Part shown: positions 22,229 through 32,322 of the stretch, piece after piece
Layout: each line of letters begins with the position of its first letter
How positions within the stretch are numbered: the first letter of the stretch is position 1
NCBI RefSeq assembly: GCF_963576545.1
Contig: NC_083645.1
Location: 1,736,001 to 1,800,000 of the forward strand
DNA length: 64,000 nucleotides
Source of the DNA: Limanda limanda
Lineage: Eukaryota > Chordata > Actinopteri > Pleuronectiformes > Pleuronectidae
Direction: 5' to 3'
Translations under genes and position numbers: made by a program
Notes under the pieces: model-generated
What the model saw: only the letters and a program-made list of their open reading frames with translations
Database searches by the model: none
What the model was told of the DNA's origin: nothing

Positions 22229-25200
22229 CTAACTATAAGCTTTATAAAAAAGGAAGGTTTTGAGTCTACTTTTAAACGAACAGAGCGTGTCTGCCTCCCT
22301 AACTGAAAGTGAGAGATTATTCCACAGCAGTGGGGCTTGATGGCTAAAAGCTCTGGCTCCTACTCTACTTTTAGAGACTTTAGGGACAACAAGTAAATCT
22401 GAGTTCTGGGATCGGAGTGCTCTAGTAGGTTGATATGGAACTAACATCTCTTTAAGGTAAAGAGGTGCCATATCATTAAGGGCCTTGAAGGTGAGGAGGA
22501 GAATTTTAAATTCTATTCTAGATTTAACAGGAAGCCAGTGTAGCGATGCTAATACTGGAGAAATGTGCTCTCTTTTCTTAGTTCTCGTCAGGACACGTGC
22601 TGCGGCATTTTGGACCAGCTGCAGAGTCTTTAACGACTTGCTGCTGGAGCCTGATAATAATGAATTACAATAGTCCAGTCTCGATGTAACAAAGGCGTGG
22701 ACTAGTTTTTCTGCATCTTTTTGCAAAAGGACATGTCTGATTTTTGAGATATTACGCAAGTGGAAAAACGCGGTCCTAGAAATTACTTTTAAGTGACTAT
22801 TAAAGGACAAATCAGGATCGAAGATCACTCCCAAGTTCCTGACTGTGTCATTGGAAGCAAGGGCAATGTCATCTAGGGCAGCTATATCATTAGATAATGT
22901 ATCTCTAAGGTGTTTAGGGCCGAGTATTATAACCTCTGTTTTATCTGAGTTTAATAAGAGAAAATTGCGGGTCATCCAGGTTTTTATGTCCTTGAGACAT
23001 GCTCGAAGTTTAGTTAATTGATTACTTTGATCAGGTTTTATTGACAAATATAACTGGGTGTCATCCGCATAACAGTGAAAATTTACCGAGTGTGTCCTGA
23101 TAATGTTTCCTAGTGGAAGCATATATAATGAGAATAAAATTGGGCCGAGCACAGACCCCTGTGGGACACCATGGTTAACTTTGGTGCGCACCGATGACTC
23201 ATCATTGATTTGAACGAATTGGGAGCGATCAGCAAAATAAGATTTAAACCAGTTTAAGGCCGTTCCTTTAATGTTAATTAACTGTTTTAGTCTCTCTAAT
23301 AAAATTTGATGGTCAATTGTGTCGAATGCTGCACTGAGATCTAACAGAACGAGGACAGACACAAGTCCCTGATCTGAAGCTATTAGAAGGTCATTAGTGA
23401 CTTTTGCCAGGGCTGTCTCTGTGCTATGATTGGTTCTAAACCCAGACTGAAAGTCTTCATATATATTATTTTCCTGGAGAAACTCACACAGCTGATTGGC
23501 TACAACTTTTTCTAAGATTTTAGATAGGAAGGGGAGATTAGATATTGGCCTGTAATTTGCTAAAACCTCTGGGTCTAGGGTGGTTTTTTTGAGTAGGGGT
23601 TTGATTACAGCTATTTTAAAAGACTGTGGTACATAACCTGATGATAATGACAGATTGATTGTGTTAAGTAACGAATTATCTATTAGGGGCAGAATTTCTT
23701 TAAGTAATTTAGTTGGAATCGGATCTAAAATACAGGTTGTTGGTTTAGAACCTGAGACTATTTTGGTAAACTGATCACGGGTGATCAGAGAGAAGCTGTC
23801 TAAATAATGGGAAGGATTCTCAGCCGTTTCTGAGATCTCTATTGTTGGGAGGGTATTAGTGCCAATTGAGGGCAGGAGATGATTGATTTTATTTCTAATA
23901 GTTAGAATTTTATCATTAAAAAAGGTCATAAAGATATTGCAATTTAGGGATCGAGGAATACTGGGTTCGGTGGAGGTGTGACTCTCTGTCAGCCTGGCTA
24001 CAGTGCTGAAGAGAAACCTGGGGTTGTTTTTATTCTCTTCTATTAGTTTTGAGTAATAGGCAGCTCTTGCTTTGTGGAGAGCCTTTTTATATTCTGTAAC
24101 ACTACTCTTCCAGTCTAGGAGATTTTCAACACTGTTGCTGGAGCGCCACTTCCTTTCTAATTTTCTTGATATTTGTTTCAACTCATGTGTCTTGGAATTA
24201 TACCACGGAGCTAATTTACTATGTTTTACACATTTCTTTTTTAGAGGCGCTATTGAGTCTAATGTTAATCGTAATGAGTCTGCAGAGCTTTCTACGAGGT
24301 GGTCAATCTCAATAGAGCTCGGGTTTTTAAAGAATTTGTTGTTTATGTCGACGGATAATACGGGTTTAAATGTAATCGGAATTATTTCCTTAAATTTAGC
24401 TACAGCACTATCAGGTAGACATCTAGAAAATGAGTTTTTTATTAGTGGCATATATTCAGATAGTGAAAAATCGAAGGTTATTAAATTATGGTCTGATAGT
24501 ACTGGATTGCGCGGAAGTACTGTTAAATGTTCAATTTTGACACCGTATGATAACACAAGGTCAAGTGTGTGGTTACAACAATGAGTAGGTTGATGCACAC
24601 ACTGACTAAAACCAATTGAGTCTAGTATTGAAATAAATGCTACGCTCAGGCTATCTTTATTATTGTCAACATGAATATTAAAGTCACCAACAATAATAAT
24701 TTTATCTGTCTTTAGGACTAGGTTTGATAAAAACTCAGGGAATTCTGTTAGAAATTCAGTATAAGCCCCAGGAGCACGATAAACTACAGCAAATATGATT
24801 GGCTGTTGGTGTTTCCTGGATTGACGTGGAAGATTAAGAACAAGACATTCAAATGAGTTGTAGCTAAGTTTAGGTTTAGGATTAATTGATAGACTGGAGT
24901 TAAAAATAGCAGCAACTCCACCTCCTCGCCCGAGTTCCCTGGGAACGTGTGAATTTATATGACTGGGGGGAGTAGATTCATTCAAACTGACATATTCATC
25001 AGGATGCAGCCACGTCTCAGTAAGGGACATTACATCTATATTGTAGTCTGAGACTAGTTCATTAACTAAAATAGCCTTTGAGGACAGTGATCTAATGTTT
25101 AAAAGACCACATTTGAAAGTCTTAGTTTCCTGTGTTGTTCCAGAGGTTGTGTTAATTTGTATAAGATTATTGTGAGTTCTCGCTCTGTTATTGTTTAATT

Positions 25201-25321
25201 TAAATAATTGAATCGGACGGTAGACAGAGACAGTCTCTATGCGGTTGGGTGACTGATCCAGAGGGAGCGCAGAGAAGTGTTTAGCACTGCAGCTCTGCTT
25301 CCTGGTCCCAACTCTGGGTTG
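22229..25321 (-). CDS. L2 ORF2: AP-endonuclease and reverse transcriptase
   Basis: The frame is open for about 1,030 codons from just after the ORF1 stop. The N-terminal linker (Arg/Asn/Thr-rich, ~70 residues) leads to an APE-type endonuclease. Its motifs are LLNIRSL, LTETWL, GDFNIH (near 24670-24690) and an intact SDHN ([11 protein letters not shown]). The reverse transcriptase has [26 protein letters not shown] and [10 protein letters not shown], with YADD coded near 23060-23071. The C-terminus ([25 protein letters not shown]) is typical of L2 and related vertebrate LINEs. The first ATG in the frame is at 25030, inside the endonuclease and after its first motif, so it cannot start a complete protein. 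The frame joins ORF1 directly across one UGA (25324-25322). Expression therefore probably needs readthrough or re-initiation. Confidence 0.93.
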   Translation of the reverse strand, partial: QPRVGTRKQSCSAKHFSALPLDQSPNRIETVSVYRPIQLFKLNNNRARTHNNLIQINTTSGTTQETKTFKCGLLNIRSLSSKAILVNELVSDYNIDVMSLTETWLHPDEYVSLNESTPPSHINSHVPRELGRGGGVAAIFNSSLSINPKPKLSYNSFECLVLNLPRQSRKHQQPIIFAVVYRAPGAYTEFLTEFPEFLSNLVLKTDKIIIVGDFNIHVDNNKDSLSVAFISILDSIGFSQCVHQPTHCCNHTLDLVLSYGVKIEHLTVLPRNPVLSDHNLITFDFSLSEYMPLIKNSFSRCLPDSAVAKFKEIIPITFKPVLSVDINNKFFKNPSSIEIDHLVESSADSLRLTLDSIAPLKKKCVKHSKLAPWYNSKTHELKQISRKLERKWRSSNSVENLLDWKSSVTEYKKALHKARAAYYSKLIEENKNNPRFLFSTVARLTESHTSTEPSIPRSLNCNIFMTFFNDKILTIRNKINHLLPSIGTNTLPTIEISETAENPSHYLDSFSLITRDQFTKIVSGSKPTTCILDPIPTKLLKEILPLIDNSLLNTINLSLSSGYVPQSFKIAVIKPLLKKTTLDPEVLANYRPISNLPFLSKILEKVVANQLCEFLQENNIYEDFQSGFRTNHSTETALAKVTNDLLIASDQGLVSVLVLLDLSAAFDTIDHQILLERLKQLINIKGTALNWFKSYFADRSQFVQINDESSVRTKVNHGVPQGSVLGPILFSLYMLPLGNIIRTHSVNFHCYADDTQLYLSIKPDQSNQLTKLRACLKDIKTWMTRNFLLLNSDKTEVIILGPKHLRDTLSNDIAALDDIALASNDTVRNLGVIFDPDLSFNSHLKVISRTAFFHLRNISKIRHVLLQKDAEKLVHAFVTSRLDYCNSLLSGSSSKSLKTLQLVQNAAARVLTRTKKREHISPVLASLHWLPVKSRIEFKILLLTFKALNDMAPLYLKEMLVPYQPTRALRSQNSDLLVVPKVSKSRVGARAFSHQAPLLWNNLSLSVREADTLCSFKSRLKTFLFYKAYS

Positions 25322-26197
25322 TCATGTGATAGACTTAGTAATATTCTTAGATAAGAGAGCTGCTCCATCCCAAGTGGGATGAACGCCGTCTCTCCTAACA
25401 AGACCAGGTTTCCTCCAAAAAGTTTGCCAATTATCTATAAAGCCCACACCGTTTACAGGACACCACCTCGACAGCCAGCGGTTAAAAGACAACATGCGAC
25501 TAAACATGTCATCACCTGTAGTGTTAGGGAGAGGGCCAGAGAAAACTACTGTGTCCGACATCGTTTTAGCAAAAGCACACACAGACTCAACATTAACTTT
25601 AGTGACCTCCGACATACGAAGCCGGGAGTCGTTGCTGCCGACGTGAATTACGATTTTACTGTATTTACGTTTAGTTTTAGCCAGCAGCTTCAATTTGGAT
25701 TGGATGTCGCCGGCTCTGGCCCCCGGAATACAATTGACTATGGCCGCTGGTGTCGCTAATCTCACGTTTCTGAGAACCGAGTCGCCAATAACCAGAGTTT
25801 GATTCTCAGCGGGTGCGTCGCTGAGTGGAGAAAATCTATTTGAGACGTGAGCTGGTGGCTCTTTAATCGTGGGCTTTCTATGGGTGGTACTATGCCCCCT
25901 CCGGACCGTCACCCAGCCACCCTGGGCTCCCGGCTGCCCGGGGCAAGTCGAGGGACTGCTAGCTGAAGCTAAGCTAGGTGGCTTCGCTGCGGCTAGCACG
26001 GGCCGGCTAACTATAGCTAACGGGGGTTCTAAGCTGAGGAGCCGAGCTTCTAAGTTTCTAAGCCTCGCCTCCATGTCTACCAACATACTACATTTATTAC
26101 ATTTACCACTACTGTTAATGGAGGCGGAGGAGTAAGTAAACATGAGACACTCGGAGCAGGAGAGAGCGGTGGAGCGAGAGGGAGAGAGAGAACACAT
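25322..26197 (-). CDS. L2 ORF1: zinc/coiled-coil plus SGNH esterase domain
   Basis: About 291 residues from ATG 26197; the frame is open further upstream, but only with non-AUG codons. The N-terminus has paired cysteines (CSEC and CNKC) and then a leucine-heptad stretch ([16 protein letters not shown]) suited to self-association. A Pro/Ala/Ser linker follows. The C-terminal half is an SGNH-hydrolase-like esterase with IGDSVLRNV (catalytic Ser), GSND (Asn block) and [10 protein letters not shown] (catalytic Asp-x-x-His). Esterase-type ORF1 proteins are known from CR1/L2 LINEs, where ORF1 binds RNA and assembles the particle; the role of the esterase is unsettled. The stop is UGA followed by C, in frame with ORF2. 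Confidence 0.9.
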   Translation of the reverse strand: MCSLSPSRSTALSCSECLMFTYSSASINSSGKCNKCSMLVDMEARLRNLEARLLSLEPPLAIVSRPVLAAAKPPSLASASSPSTCPGQPGAQGGWVTVRRGHSTTHRKPTIKEPPAHVSNRFSPLSDAPAENQTLVIGDSVLRNVRLATPAAIVNCIPGARAGDIQSKLKLLAKTKRKYSKIVIHVGSNDSRLRMSEVTKVNVESVCAFAKTMSDTVVFSGPLPNTTGDDMFSRMLSFNRWLSRWCPVNGVGFIDNWQTFWRKPGLVRRDGVHPTWDGAALLSKNITKSIT

Positions 26198-26452
26198 CGC
26201 TGCTAAAACTATGAGTGTGAGATTTAAACAGAACACAGAATCACAAAGCACCAGAGAGGAGGGGCTGGTATGTGAGGGTCCTTAACTATATACCGGTGAT
26301 TTTAGCCGTAGTAGAACAGAAAGACAGTTGTGTTTAGCGGAGGAGCTAATTCAGATAGCGACTACACCACCCGTGTCCCGTGGCAATAACAGGAAGTGAC
26401 GAAATGACGCAGCACGCTTACCGTAAACACTGGAGAAGATGCCCAGCTGGTC
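26198..26452 (-). promoter_or_regulatory. L2 5' untranslated region, probable internal promoter
   Basis: This region lies upstream of the ORF1 ATG and contains the 5' end of the element. It is more CpG-rich than the neighbouring DNA. LINEs carry internal promoters here, but no specific promoter element is recognisable. The exact 5' edge at about 26452 is set by the start of the inverted filler. Confidence 0.5.
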
Positions 26453-26595
26453 AGACCTTTGTGATTGGTATGCTACATTAGACCCAGATGGAAGACCCGA
26501 GCAAGATTACCCTCAGGTTTGAAGAGTTGTCCCAAACAGATTGACTAAACATGGGGAAAGGAGTGGGACCAGTGTTTGTTTTTTAAAAAGCTTTG
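26453..26595 (-). repeat. 143-bp inverted copy of the 3' flank, at the L2 5' junction
   Basis: This segment is the reverse complement of 27309-27451 with only about four differences (for example one base near 26505 and a small cluster near 26464-26467). It sits exactly between the L2 5' end and the point where Gypsy pol resumes, and belongs to neither element. TTG at 26593-26595 is shared by filler and Gypsy, a possible microhomology at the join. Confidence 0.9.
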
Positions 26596-26783
26596 GTCCA
26601 TTCCCCATCTCCAGGATTATCAACCCCGCTGCAGTGCGTCTCCAGCTGCCCAGTTCCATGAGGGTGCATCCAACCTTTCACGTTTCTCGGATCAAGCCGG
26701 CATTGGAGAGTCCGTTGGTTCCGCCCACCAAGCCCCCGCCTCCTCCCAGGATCGTCGATGGAGGTCCTGTGTACACTGTACTC
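26594..26783 (+). pseudogene. Gypsy pol 3' remnant (GPY/F region), chromodomain missing
   Basis: The frame [30 protein letters not shown] is the GPY/F region found at the C-terminus of Ty3/Gypsy integrases, and it continues the pol frame cut at 21417. It ends after a proline-rich stretch and [11 protein letters not shown], then runs straight into the 3' LTR. In related chromoviruses a chromodomain follows at about this point and targets integration to modified histones; none is present here. No purine tract adjoins the LTR; the nearest is GATGGAGG, about 20 bases upstream. Confidence 0.85.
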
Positions 26784-27298
26784 TGTTCTGTGTTATTGTT
26801 TACTCACATCTCCTCTCGTTTCAGATTCCTCACTCCCTCCCTCGTGTGTGTGTTCCACGTTGTTGATTAGTGACTCCTCCCCGATTGTTTGCACCTGGTC
26901 CTCATTACCTGGTGTATTTAGTCTGTGGGTTCCTGTGTTGCGTTGCCAGTTCGTCTTTGTATCTTCATGTTCTTAGCGTCCCAGCAGTTTCTCCGTATAG
27001 CTACCTTGTTACCGATCTCTGCCTGTTTAACGACCTACGTCTCTGCCCTCTCCCTGTCGGATACCTCGCCTCGTGATCGACTGCCTGCCCGTGTACCGAC
27101 CTTGGACTGGTATCTTGACCAACTCTGCCGCTGCCTGCTCCCTGTTGGATTTACCCGTGTGCCGACCTTGGACTGTTATCTTGACCAACTCTGCCGCTGT
27201 CTGCTCCCTGTTGGATTTACAGTAAAAATTGTTAACAGCACTTACCTGTGTCTTCGAGTCGTGCGTTTGAATCCACACACCATCCTGGATCCTCTACA
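26784..27298 (+). repeat. 3' LTR of the Gypsy element
   Basis: The copy is 515 bp and identical to the 5' LTR except for G at 27161. It carries the same internal 66-bp tandem duplication (27088-27153 and 27154-27219). The sequence after it (GTTGCTAAATC) does not match the five or so bases before the 5' LTR. Confidence 0.95.
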
Positions 27299-27308
27299 GT
27301 TGCTAAAT

Positions 27309-27451
27309 CAAAGCTTTTTAAAAAACAAACACTGGTCCCACTCCTTTCCCCATGTTTAGTCAATCTGTTTGGGACAACTCTTCAAACCTGAGGGTAAACT
27401 TGCTCGGGTCTTCCATCTGGGTCTAATGTAGCATACCCCTCACAAAGGTCT
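27309..27451 (+). repeat. Source copy of the inverted 143-bp segment
   Basis: This segment begins 10 bases after the 3' LTR and is the inverted partner of 26453-26595. The two copies bracket 713 bp made of the pol remnant, the LTR and 10 bases of flank. I treat this copy as the original because it continues into ordinary flanking DNA. Confidence 0.88.
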
Positions 27452-28230
27452 TAGTGAACAACTAAAATAATCCAGAATGATCAGTGAAAGCACAGGTAGA
27501 TGTAAGAATGTCAGGTTGACACAGACTAAGTTTGGGAAGGACAAGTGGATTTATCTATTTTCATGAGTAGTGAGTGATGTTGAAACTTTGTGTATAAACC
27601 ACCACAGATGGTAAAACAGTAAGAAAAGCTGTCACAAATTAATTGTACCGTATTCACTGGGCCCCCAGTGCTGTCTTAGGGTGAAGTTTAACCAGAAAAC
27701 AGAGTAACACTAACTCTGCTCTGGTCATAAAAAAATAGGACAATAGAATTCTGAATGAACTCAACAGAACTTGGAGTAAAACTACAAACTCCGGTTTAAT
27801 ACAGCAGAGAGGGTTTTATGTGGATTAATGGAACACAAATGTGTCAGGTTTACAACCAAGCTGAGAAGACTTACTATTCATATCCTGATGTAAGGAAACG
27901 CATAATGTCATAGATTACAAACCAGCAGAATAATGTATTATAATGAAGAAGAAAACATGTTTAATGTTTTCTCTTTGCCCCTCTGAGTGTTTTCAGAATT
28001 GAGGGAATACATTAGGGCAACCAAGTGTGAAACCCAAATGCAATATCGACTCCTGTCTGCAATTTGTCAAATGTGTAAAATATATGGTGGCGTGGAAATA
28101 TCCACCCTGCCACCATTTACAGCTGCTTTCATAAAACATATTCATTGGTAATAGTGTTCTGCAGAGTAGACAGCCTTATGTATTATTGAACAGTTCTCAT
28201 TTTCATTCAAACAACCTGTAAGTCCTTCAT

Positions 28231-28231
<1 letters not shown>
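27452..28231. other. Unannotated flanking DNA
   Basis: No supported gene or repeat. Confidence 0.5.

Positions 28232-28261
<30 letters not shown>
28232..28261. repeat. (CA)n microsatellite
   Basis: About 15 pure CA units. Confidence 0.97.
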
Positions 28262-28263
<2 letters not shown>

Positions 28264-30974
28264 CACGGAAGTAGAAAGGCCCTGCAACATGCTGCGAGGG
28301 AATTAGTCACCCTGTCCTTTGCAGCCAATTTTCTGCAGCTATCCGTGGCATTTATCAAAGCAGAGCGGCGCAGGTAAATGCTCTTGCCAAGCAGTTTTAT
28401 TGAGCCTTATTTAGTTGGCATTCTAACTGAGCTAACCAAACCCCCATAAACGAACACTGACAAACGCCAATGCACAACTACACACACTCACATTATTTCA
28501 ATGCAGTTCAAACACAGGCTGATCAAGTTTACTTGGTCTCTATATCTGCTGTTTTCTCAATCTATGTCAGAATTAGCTTTTCCGTATCAGAAACTGATGG
28601 GTTGAGCTTAAATGTATGCTACAAAAAAACAGCACTAATTTTCAAATCTATGCTTAATCTTTACCCATAAATCATCACATCATCTACCATTTGGACATGT
28701 CCCCCATCCTCTGCTGCTCCTTAGCTTACACTTATCCTGTGTAGTGCTGGATGAGACAGCAACCTGTGCCAGCTTTTTGAACGGCTTGGGCCCACCACGC
28801 TCCTCAGACACAGCTAAGACCCCAGCTGTCTCCGCACTGGTCACCTGTGTTGCTGGTTCAAAAGGATTGAGACAACCGTGGTCTTGACCGTCAGAAAACT
28901 CAGGAGGCAAGAAGCCTCAAGTTCATTTGATATTTCTTGAGCAAAGGTAGCCCTTAAGGTGTCAAGACAATAGAGATATGTACATTAACTTTTACAGTCA
29001 GTGAATCTGCCCTGAAACAGCCTCCTGCTGTGTCTTGAAGGAAACAGATAATCGAATTATCACCAGGTTTCAGCCAGAGAGAGCAACAACTTCTGATCCT
29101 TTTCCTCTGAGTGAAGGATAATGGTATTGTTATTGGTTGTCGAGAAATTTTACTGTAATTGTTTTCCAAAAAAAGACCTAAACCAATAAGAAATGCCTTC
29201 TACTGTGAAGTACTGTGTATTTATGTGTGTGTCCCTGTGTATGTGAGTGTGTCCAGGGTTTGTACAGAATCAATTAAAAACACATCAGTGAGTCACACAC
29301 AGCAGTTCCTTTATTAAATTGAACACACACTAGTTTATTCAGATTCAGTCTCACACGTCCTGCTGCTGCCTCTGAATATGGTTTAATCTGCCGCTTAATA
29401 ATATAATAGTCCTTAACAGAAGCACAGTTTCTTCATGTCCAGCTGTTTTATGAATTACTGAGACTTTATTAATCATCATCCATAATATCATTACATGCGA
29501 ATGGATGCAAAATGCCTCTTTCGCACATTTGTGCAGACTGAGATTTAATATAGTCATGTATGCTAAATTATTGCACACTATCTGATCCTAACCTTACATA
29601 TAGGGAAACCTTTCATTTGAACGGCAGTAACGTTAAATAAAGAACAATGGTCAAGTATGTTTCATCAGAAAAGTCATAAAATAAAAGCGACCACAACCCC
29701 CGAATAAGAAAGATTCAGTCCATTCAACATAACACATTTTCATGAGCTGACCTGCTTTTTCCTCCCATGTGTAGATAAAGGTTCAGAGATTTTCCTCTGC
29801 TAATCAACTCTATAAGACCTGACAAAATACTCTTGATTAAATCATGCACAAATATTAAATGATCTATTAATGTGCAGGTCTAGCTATTTAGGATGCACTA
29901 TTGGCGTAGTTCATAATTGAATTCAAACAGCAAGATATTTTGTATTTATAAATTCATGACCAACAGCCTGCTGCTAATGATTTGGTGCTTCAGAAGTTAA
30001 TTCTTCATTTCTCTCTCCGTCTCTCCCACGGCGTCTGACAGAGCCTCATCTCCATCGAACACATGTACGGTGCAGATCAGATCAAATGTCTGTGGACTGT
30101 GTTGCACATTGATAGGAAATTAATGTTTCATCGTTTTTATCTCCATTTAAATGTTGATCCTGTTTGTCATCTCCATGAAAGCACAAGCTAAATTGATGAG
30201 AACACATTTCATGGTTTGAATTTGAATGTTTGTTTTGCGGTTGTAGTTTGACCTAAAGGGCTGGAGGAAGATTTCAGGGGGACATTAAAGGAACGAAAGA
30301 GAAGGAGTTGGCAAACTCAGCCTTTTGTAACTGTAGTGATAATTTGCATTTGCATCATTTAATTTCCCTTTCTTACCCTACTACAATTGCATTATGCAGC
30401 TAGATGCCCACTGCATTAACATTTGGGTTTATTGGATGTCATTATTCATGAACCAGAATCATGGATTTCATAATATATCAGACATATCCTGACTGGCACA
30501 GACATTAATGGGAGTTGTGGGTAATGATCCCAGTGACAACAACAACATAACTATAAGCACAAAGTTACTTTTGATGCTGTGATGCTTTATATGCTATTTA
30601 ATTACAGAGGTTTTTGTGGAAAAGTTGTGAACCTGGATTGTAAAAAACAATGTAAAAAACTAAAGTAAAGTAAAGTTAGTAAGTTAATCATTCAAAATTT
30701 TACAATAAACACTCTCTGCACCAAAAACTGTTTCCAAAAAACTCTGCACACAACGTTCAGCACATAAACAAAAGTGATAATATATAGAAGAAATGTTTTG
30801 GTAGGACTTAATTATGAAAATTAATAATTCAGAAGTACGCTCAAGAGCATTATCAACTGGAAAGTAAACAGCCCATCCCAAACAAGCCAGTCTAGAACCT
30901 GCACTGCTCTAGCTAAAACCAATGTCAAAACATTCTGTCTTGTGTCTGTTTGCCTTTTGAGTGTCGCGGTCCCT
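28262..30974. other. Unannotated DNA, with possible conserved non-coding segments
   Basis: No exon is supported. The parts at about 28290-28450 and 29980-30480 have mixed composition and many homeodomain-like or octamer-like words (two overlapping ATTTGCAT at 30342-30355), unlike the A/T-run texture around them. This is only suggestive of regulatory sequence. Confidence 0.3.
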
Positions 30975-31000
30975 TTGTGTGTTTGTGTGTGTGTGTATGT

Positions 31001-31032
<32 letters not shown>
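30975..31032. repeat. Interrupted (GT)n microsatellite
   Basis: GT units with TTT and TA interruptions. Confidence 0.96.
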
Positions 31033-31230
31033 CAGTGAGTTCAAACAAGCACCACAGGTGCGATGATGGGCTCAGGGTCCCATTTTCCTCTTGCACTATG
31101 ATTGAAAAGATCACCTGTGGAGTGAATATATTTTTTGAGCATCACAAACCCCTTAAACTGACTATTTTATTAGCATTAATTTGGTCCAGTGACATTTGAA
31201 AAGTCTAGAGGATCTGTATGTTTAAATGAT

Positions 31231-31530
31231 TTACATTTTACATTTTTCATGTAGCTGACGCTTTTATCCAAAGTGACTTACAATAAGTGCATTCAACCCC
31301 AGGGGTACAAACCCAGAACAACAAGAATCAAGAAAGTACAATTTCTTAAACAAAAGCAAAACTACAACGTTCTATAAGTAAGTGCCATTTAAGTGCTACT
31401 AAATTGTTAGTTTCAAAATTTTATTCAAGGTATTGTTCAGAAGAGGTGTGTCTTTAGATTGCGGCGGAAGATGTGTGAACTCTCTGATATCCGGATGTCG
31501 ATGGGGATTTTATCCCATTCAAGTGAGGAG
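31231..31530 (+). repeat. Dispersed teleost repeat (TAGCTGACGCTTTTATCC family)
   Basis: The segment contains TAGCTGACGCTTTTATCC, then AAAGTGACTTACAATAAGTG, then a stretch ending in GCGGCGGAAGATGTGTGAAC. I recognise these words as a repeat very common in fish genomes but cannot name its class with certainty. About 63 bp of the same family (31353-31415) recur at 55628-55690 inside a hAT element. No coding potential. Confidence 0.6.
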
Positions 31531-32139
31531 AGCCAGTGGGGAGTCTACCAGGCTGCCCAGCAGGCTTCTCAGATGTTCACGCCCAGAATGCACCATCTCT
31601 GAAAACACTTCCCCAGCATTTACTTACCCAGTTACTCATAGAGTAATCAATGGTTTGTCCATGTACGCCATTTCTATTATTTCTGAATAGAATCTCATAG
31701 AATTACATCTATCAATGCACATTTACCTGTAAAATTTTTGTGTGGGATCAACTAACCAATAGAGGCATGAATCATCTAAGAGGTGAAGATCCTGTGGGCC
31801 TATATAACCCAGGGAGAGGCAGACTAAGTCCATAAAACTATTTTTAATTCCTTATGTTGATTGACCACATGTATACCAATCCATGGAAAACATTACAATG
31901 ACATTTGGACAGGGCACAAGTTGTTGAATGTCCATGACCGTTTTTTATAAAGGACAAATAAACCCACTTCTTTGAAATGTGTCTGCTCAGGTTCGGTAAA
32001 CATGAAACTTTACAAATTCATACACTTCCATACTTTCCTGCAACTAGACCTCAGTGGACCTGCTGCTTCATCTTTGTCCTGTTTACTGTGATGGCGTTAA
32101 AAAACACAGTATCACTGTAGAGCAGGGCTTGTGAGTGTA

Positions 32140-32142
<3 letters not shown>
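31531..32142. other. Unannotated DNA
   Basis: No supported gene. Confidence 0.5.

Positions 32143-32188
<46 letters not shown>
32143..32188. repeat. (CA)n microsatellite, about 23 units
   Basis: A pure CA run. Confidence 0.97.
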
Positions 32189-32191
<3 letters not shown>

Positions 32192-32287
32192 CAGTACACA
32201 CTATCATCAGCACCAGAGTTAGTCAACACCATCTGTGTTGTCTGTTCATTCGTAGAATTCAGGTTGGCTGAAACTGTATTGCAAGTA

Positions 32288-32322
32288 TACACACACGCAC
32301 ACACACACACACACACACACAC
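32288..32322. repeat. (CA)n microsatellite, second of a close pair
   Basis: A CA run with one GC interruption, 100 bp after the preceding array. Confidence 0.96.

Larger units (their letters stand above)
21418..26452 (-). mobile_element. Near-complete L2-clade LINE, inserted antisense in Gypsy pol
   Basis: Read on the minus strand, the element has a ~255-base 5' region, ORF1 (26197-25322), ORF2 (25321-22229), and a ~810-base 3' region ending in GATT/TTGA tandem repeats (plus-strand TCAATCAATC at 21417-21436). Repeated short tails of this sort are typical of L2/CR1 LINEs. Both reading frames are open, so the copy is young and may encode working proteins. It interrupts Gypsy at a point where the flanks (..GTTTTA/T and TTGGTCC..) rejoin with little or no duplication. 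The right (5') edge is inferred from where the 143-bp inverted filler begins. Confidence 0.92.
16827..27298 (+). mobile_element. Ty3/Gypsy LTR retrotransposon (Tf1/sushi-like), split by an L2
   Basis: Two 515-bp direct LTRs enclose gag, protease, reverse transcriptase, RNase H and integrase in that order, the Ty3/Gypsy gene order. Excluding the L2 and its junction filler, the element is about 5.3 kb. The LTRs differ at one base (A at 17204, G at 27161), so the insertion is recent. It is disabled by a 2-bp insertion in gag, by the L2 inside pol, and by the loss of everything between the GPY/F region and the 3' LTR, including the chromodomain and a normal polypurine tract. No matching target duplication was found outside the LTRs. 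Confidence 0.95.

Noticed and set aside
24072..24584. 170-codon plus-strand frame
   Set aside because: It is antisense to the L2 ORF2 and explained by its codon composition.
26198..26251. Longer L2 ORF1 starting upstream of 26197
   Set aside because: The frame is open there, but the codon at 26251 is GTG; the first ATG is at 26197.
26453..27451. Inverted repeats bracketing the LTR as the ends of a DNA transposon
   Set aside because: One copy continues into ordinary flank, there is no target duplication outside, and the enclosed DNA is plainly Gypsy. A templated insertion explains it better.
2284..32322. CA/GT arrays considered as CRISPR-like or satellite arrays
   Set aside because: They are simple dinucleotide microsatellites without spacers, in a eukaryotic context.
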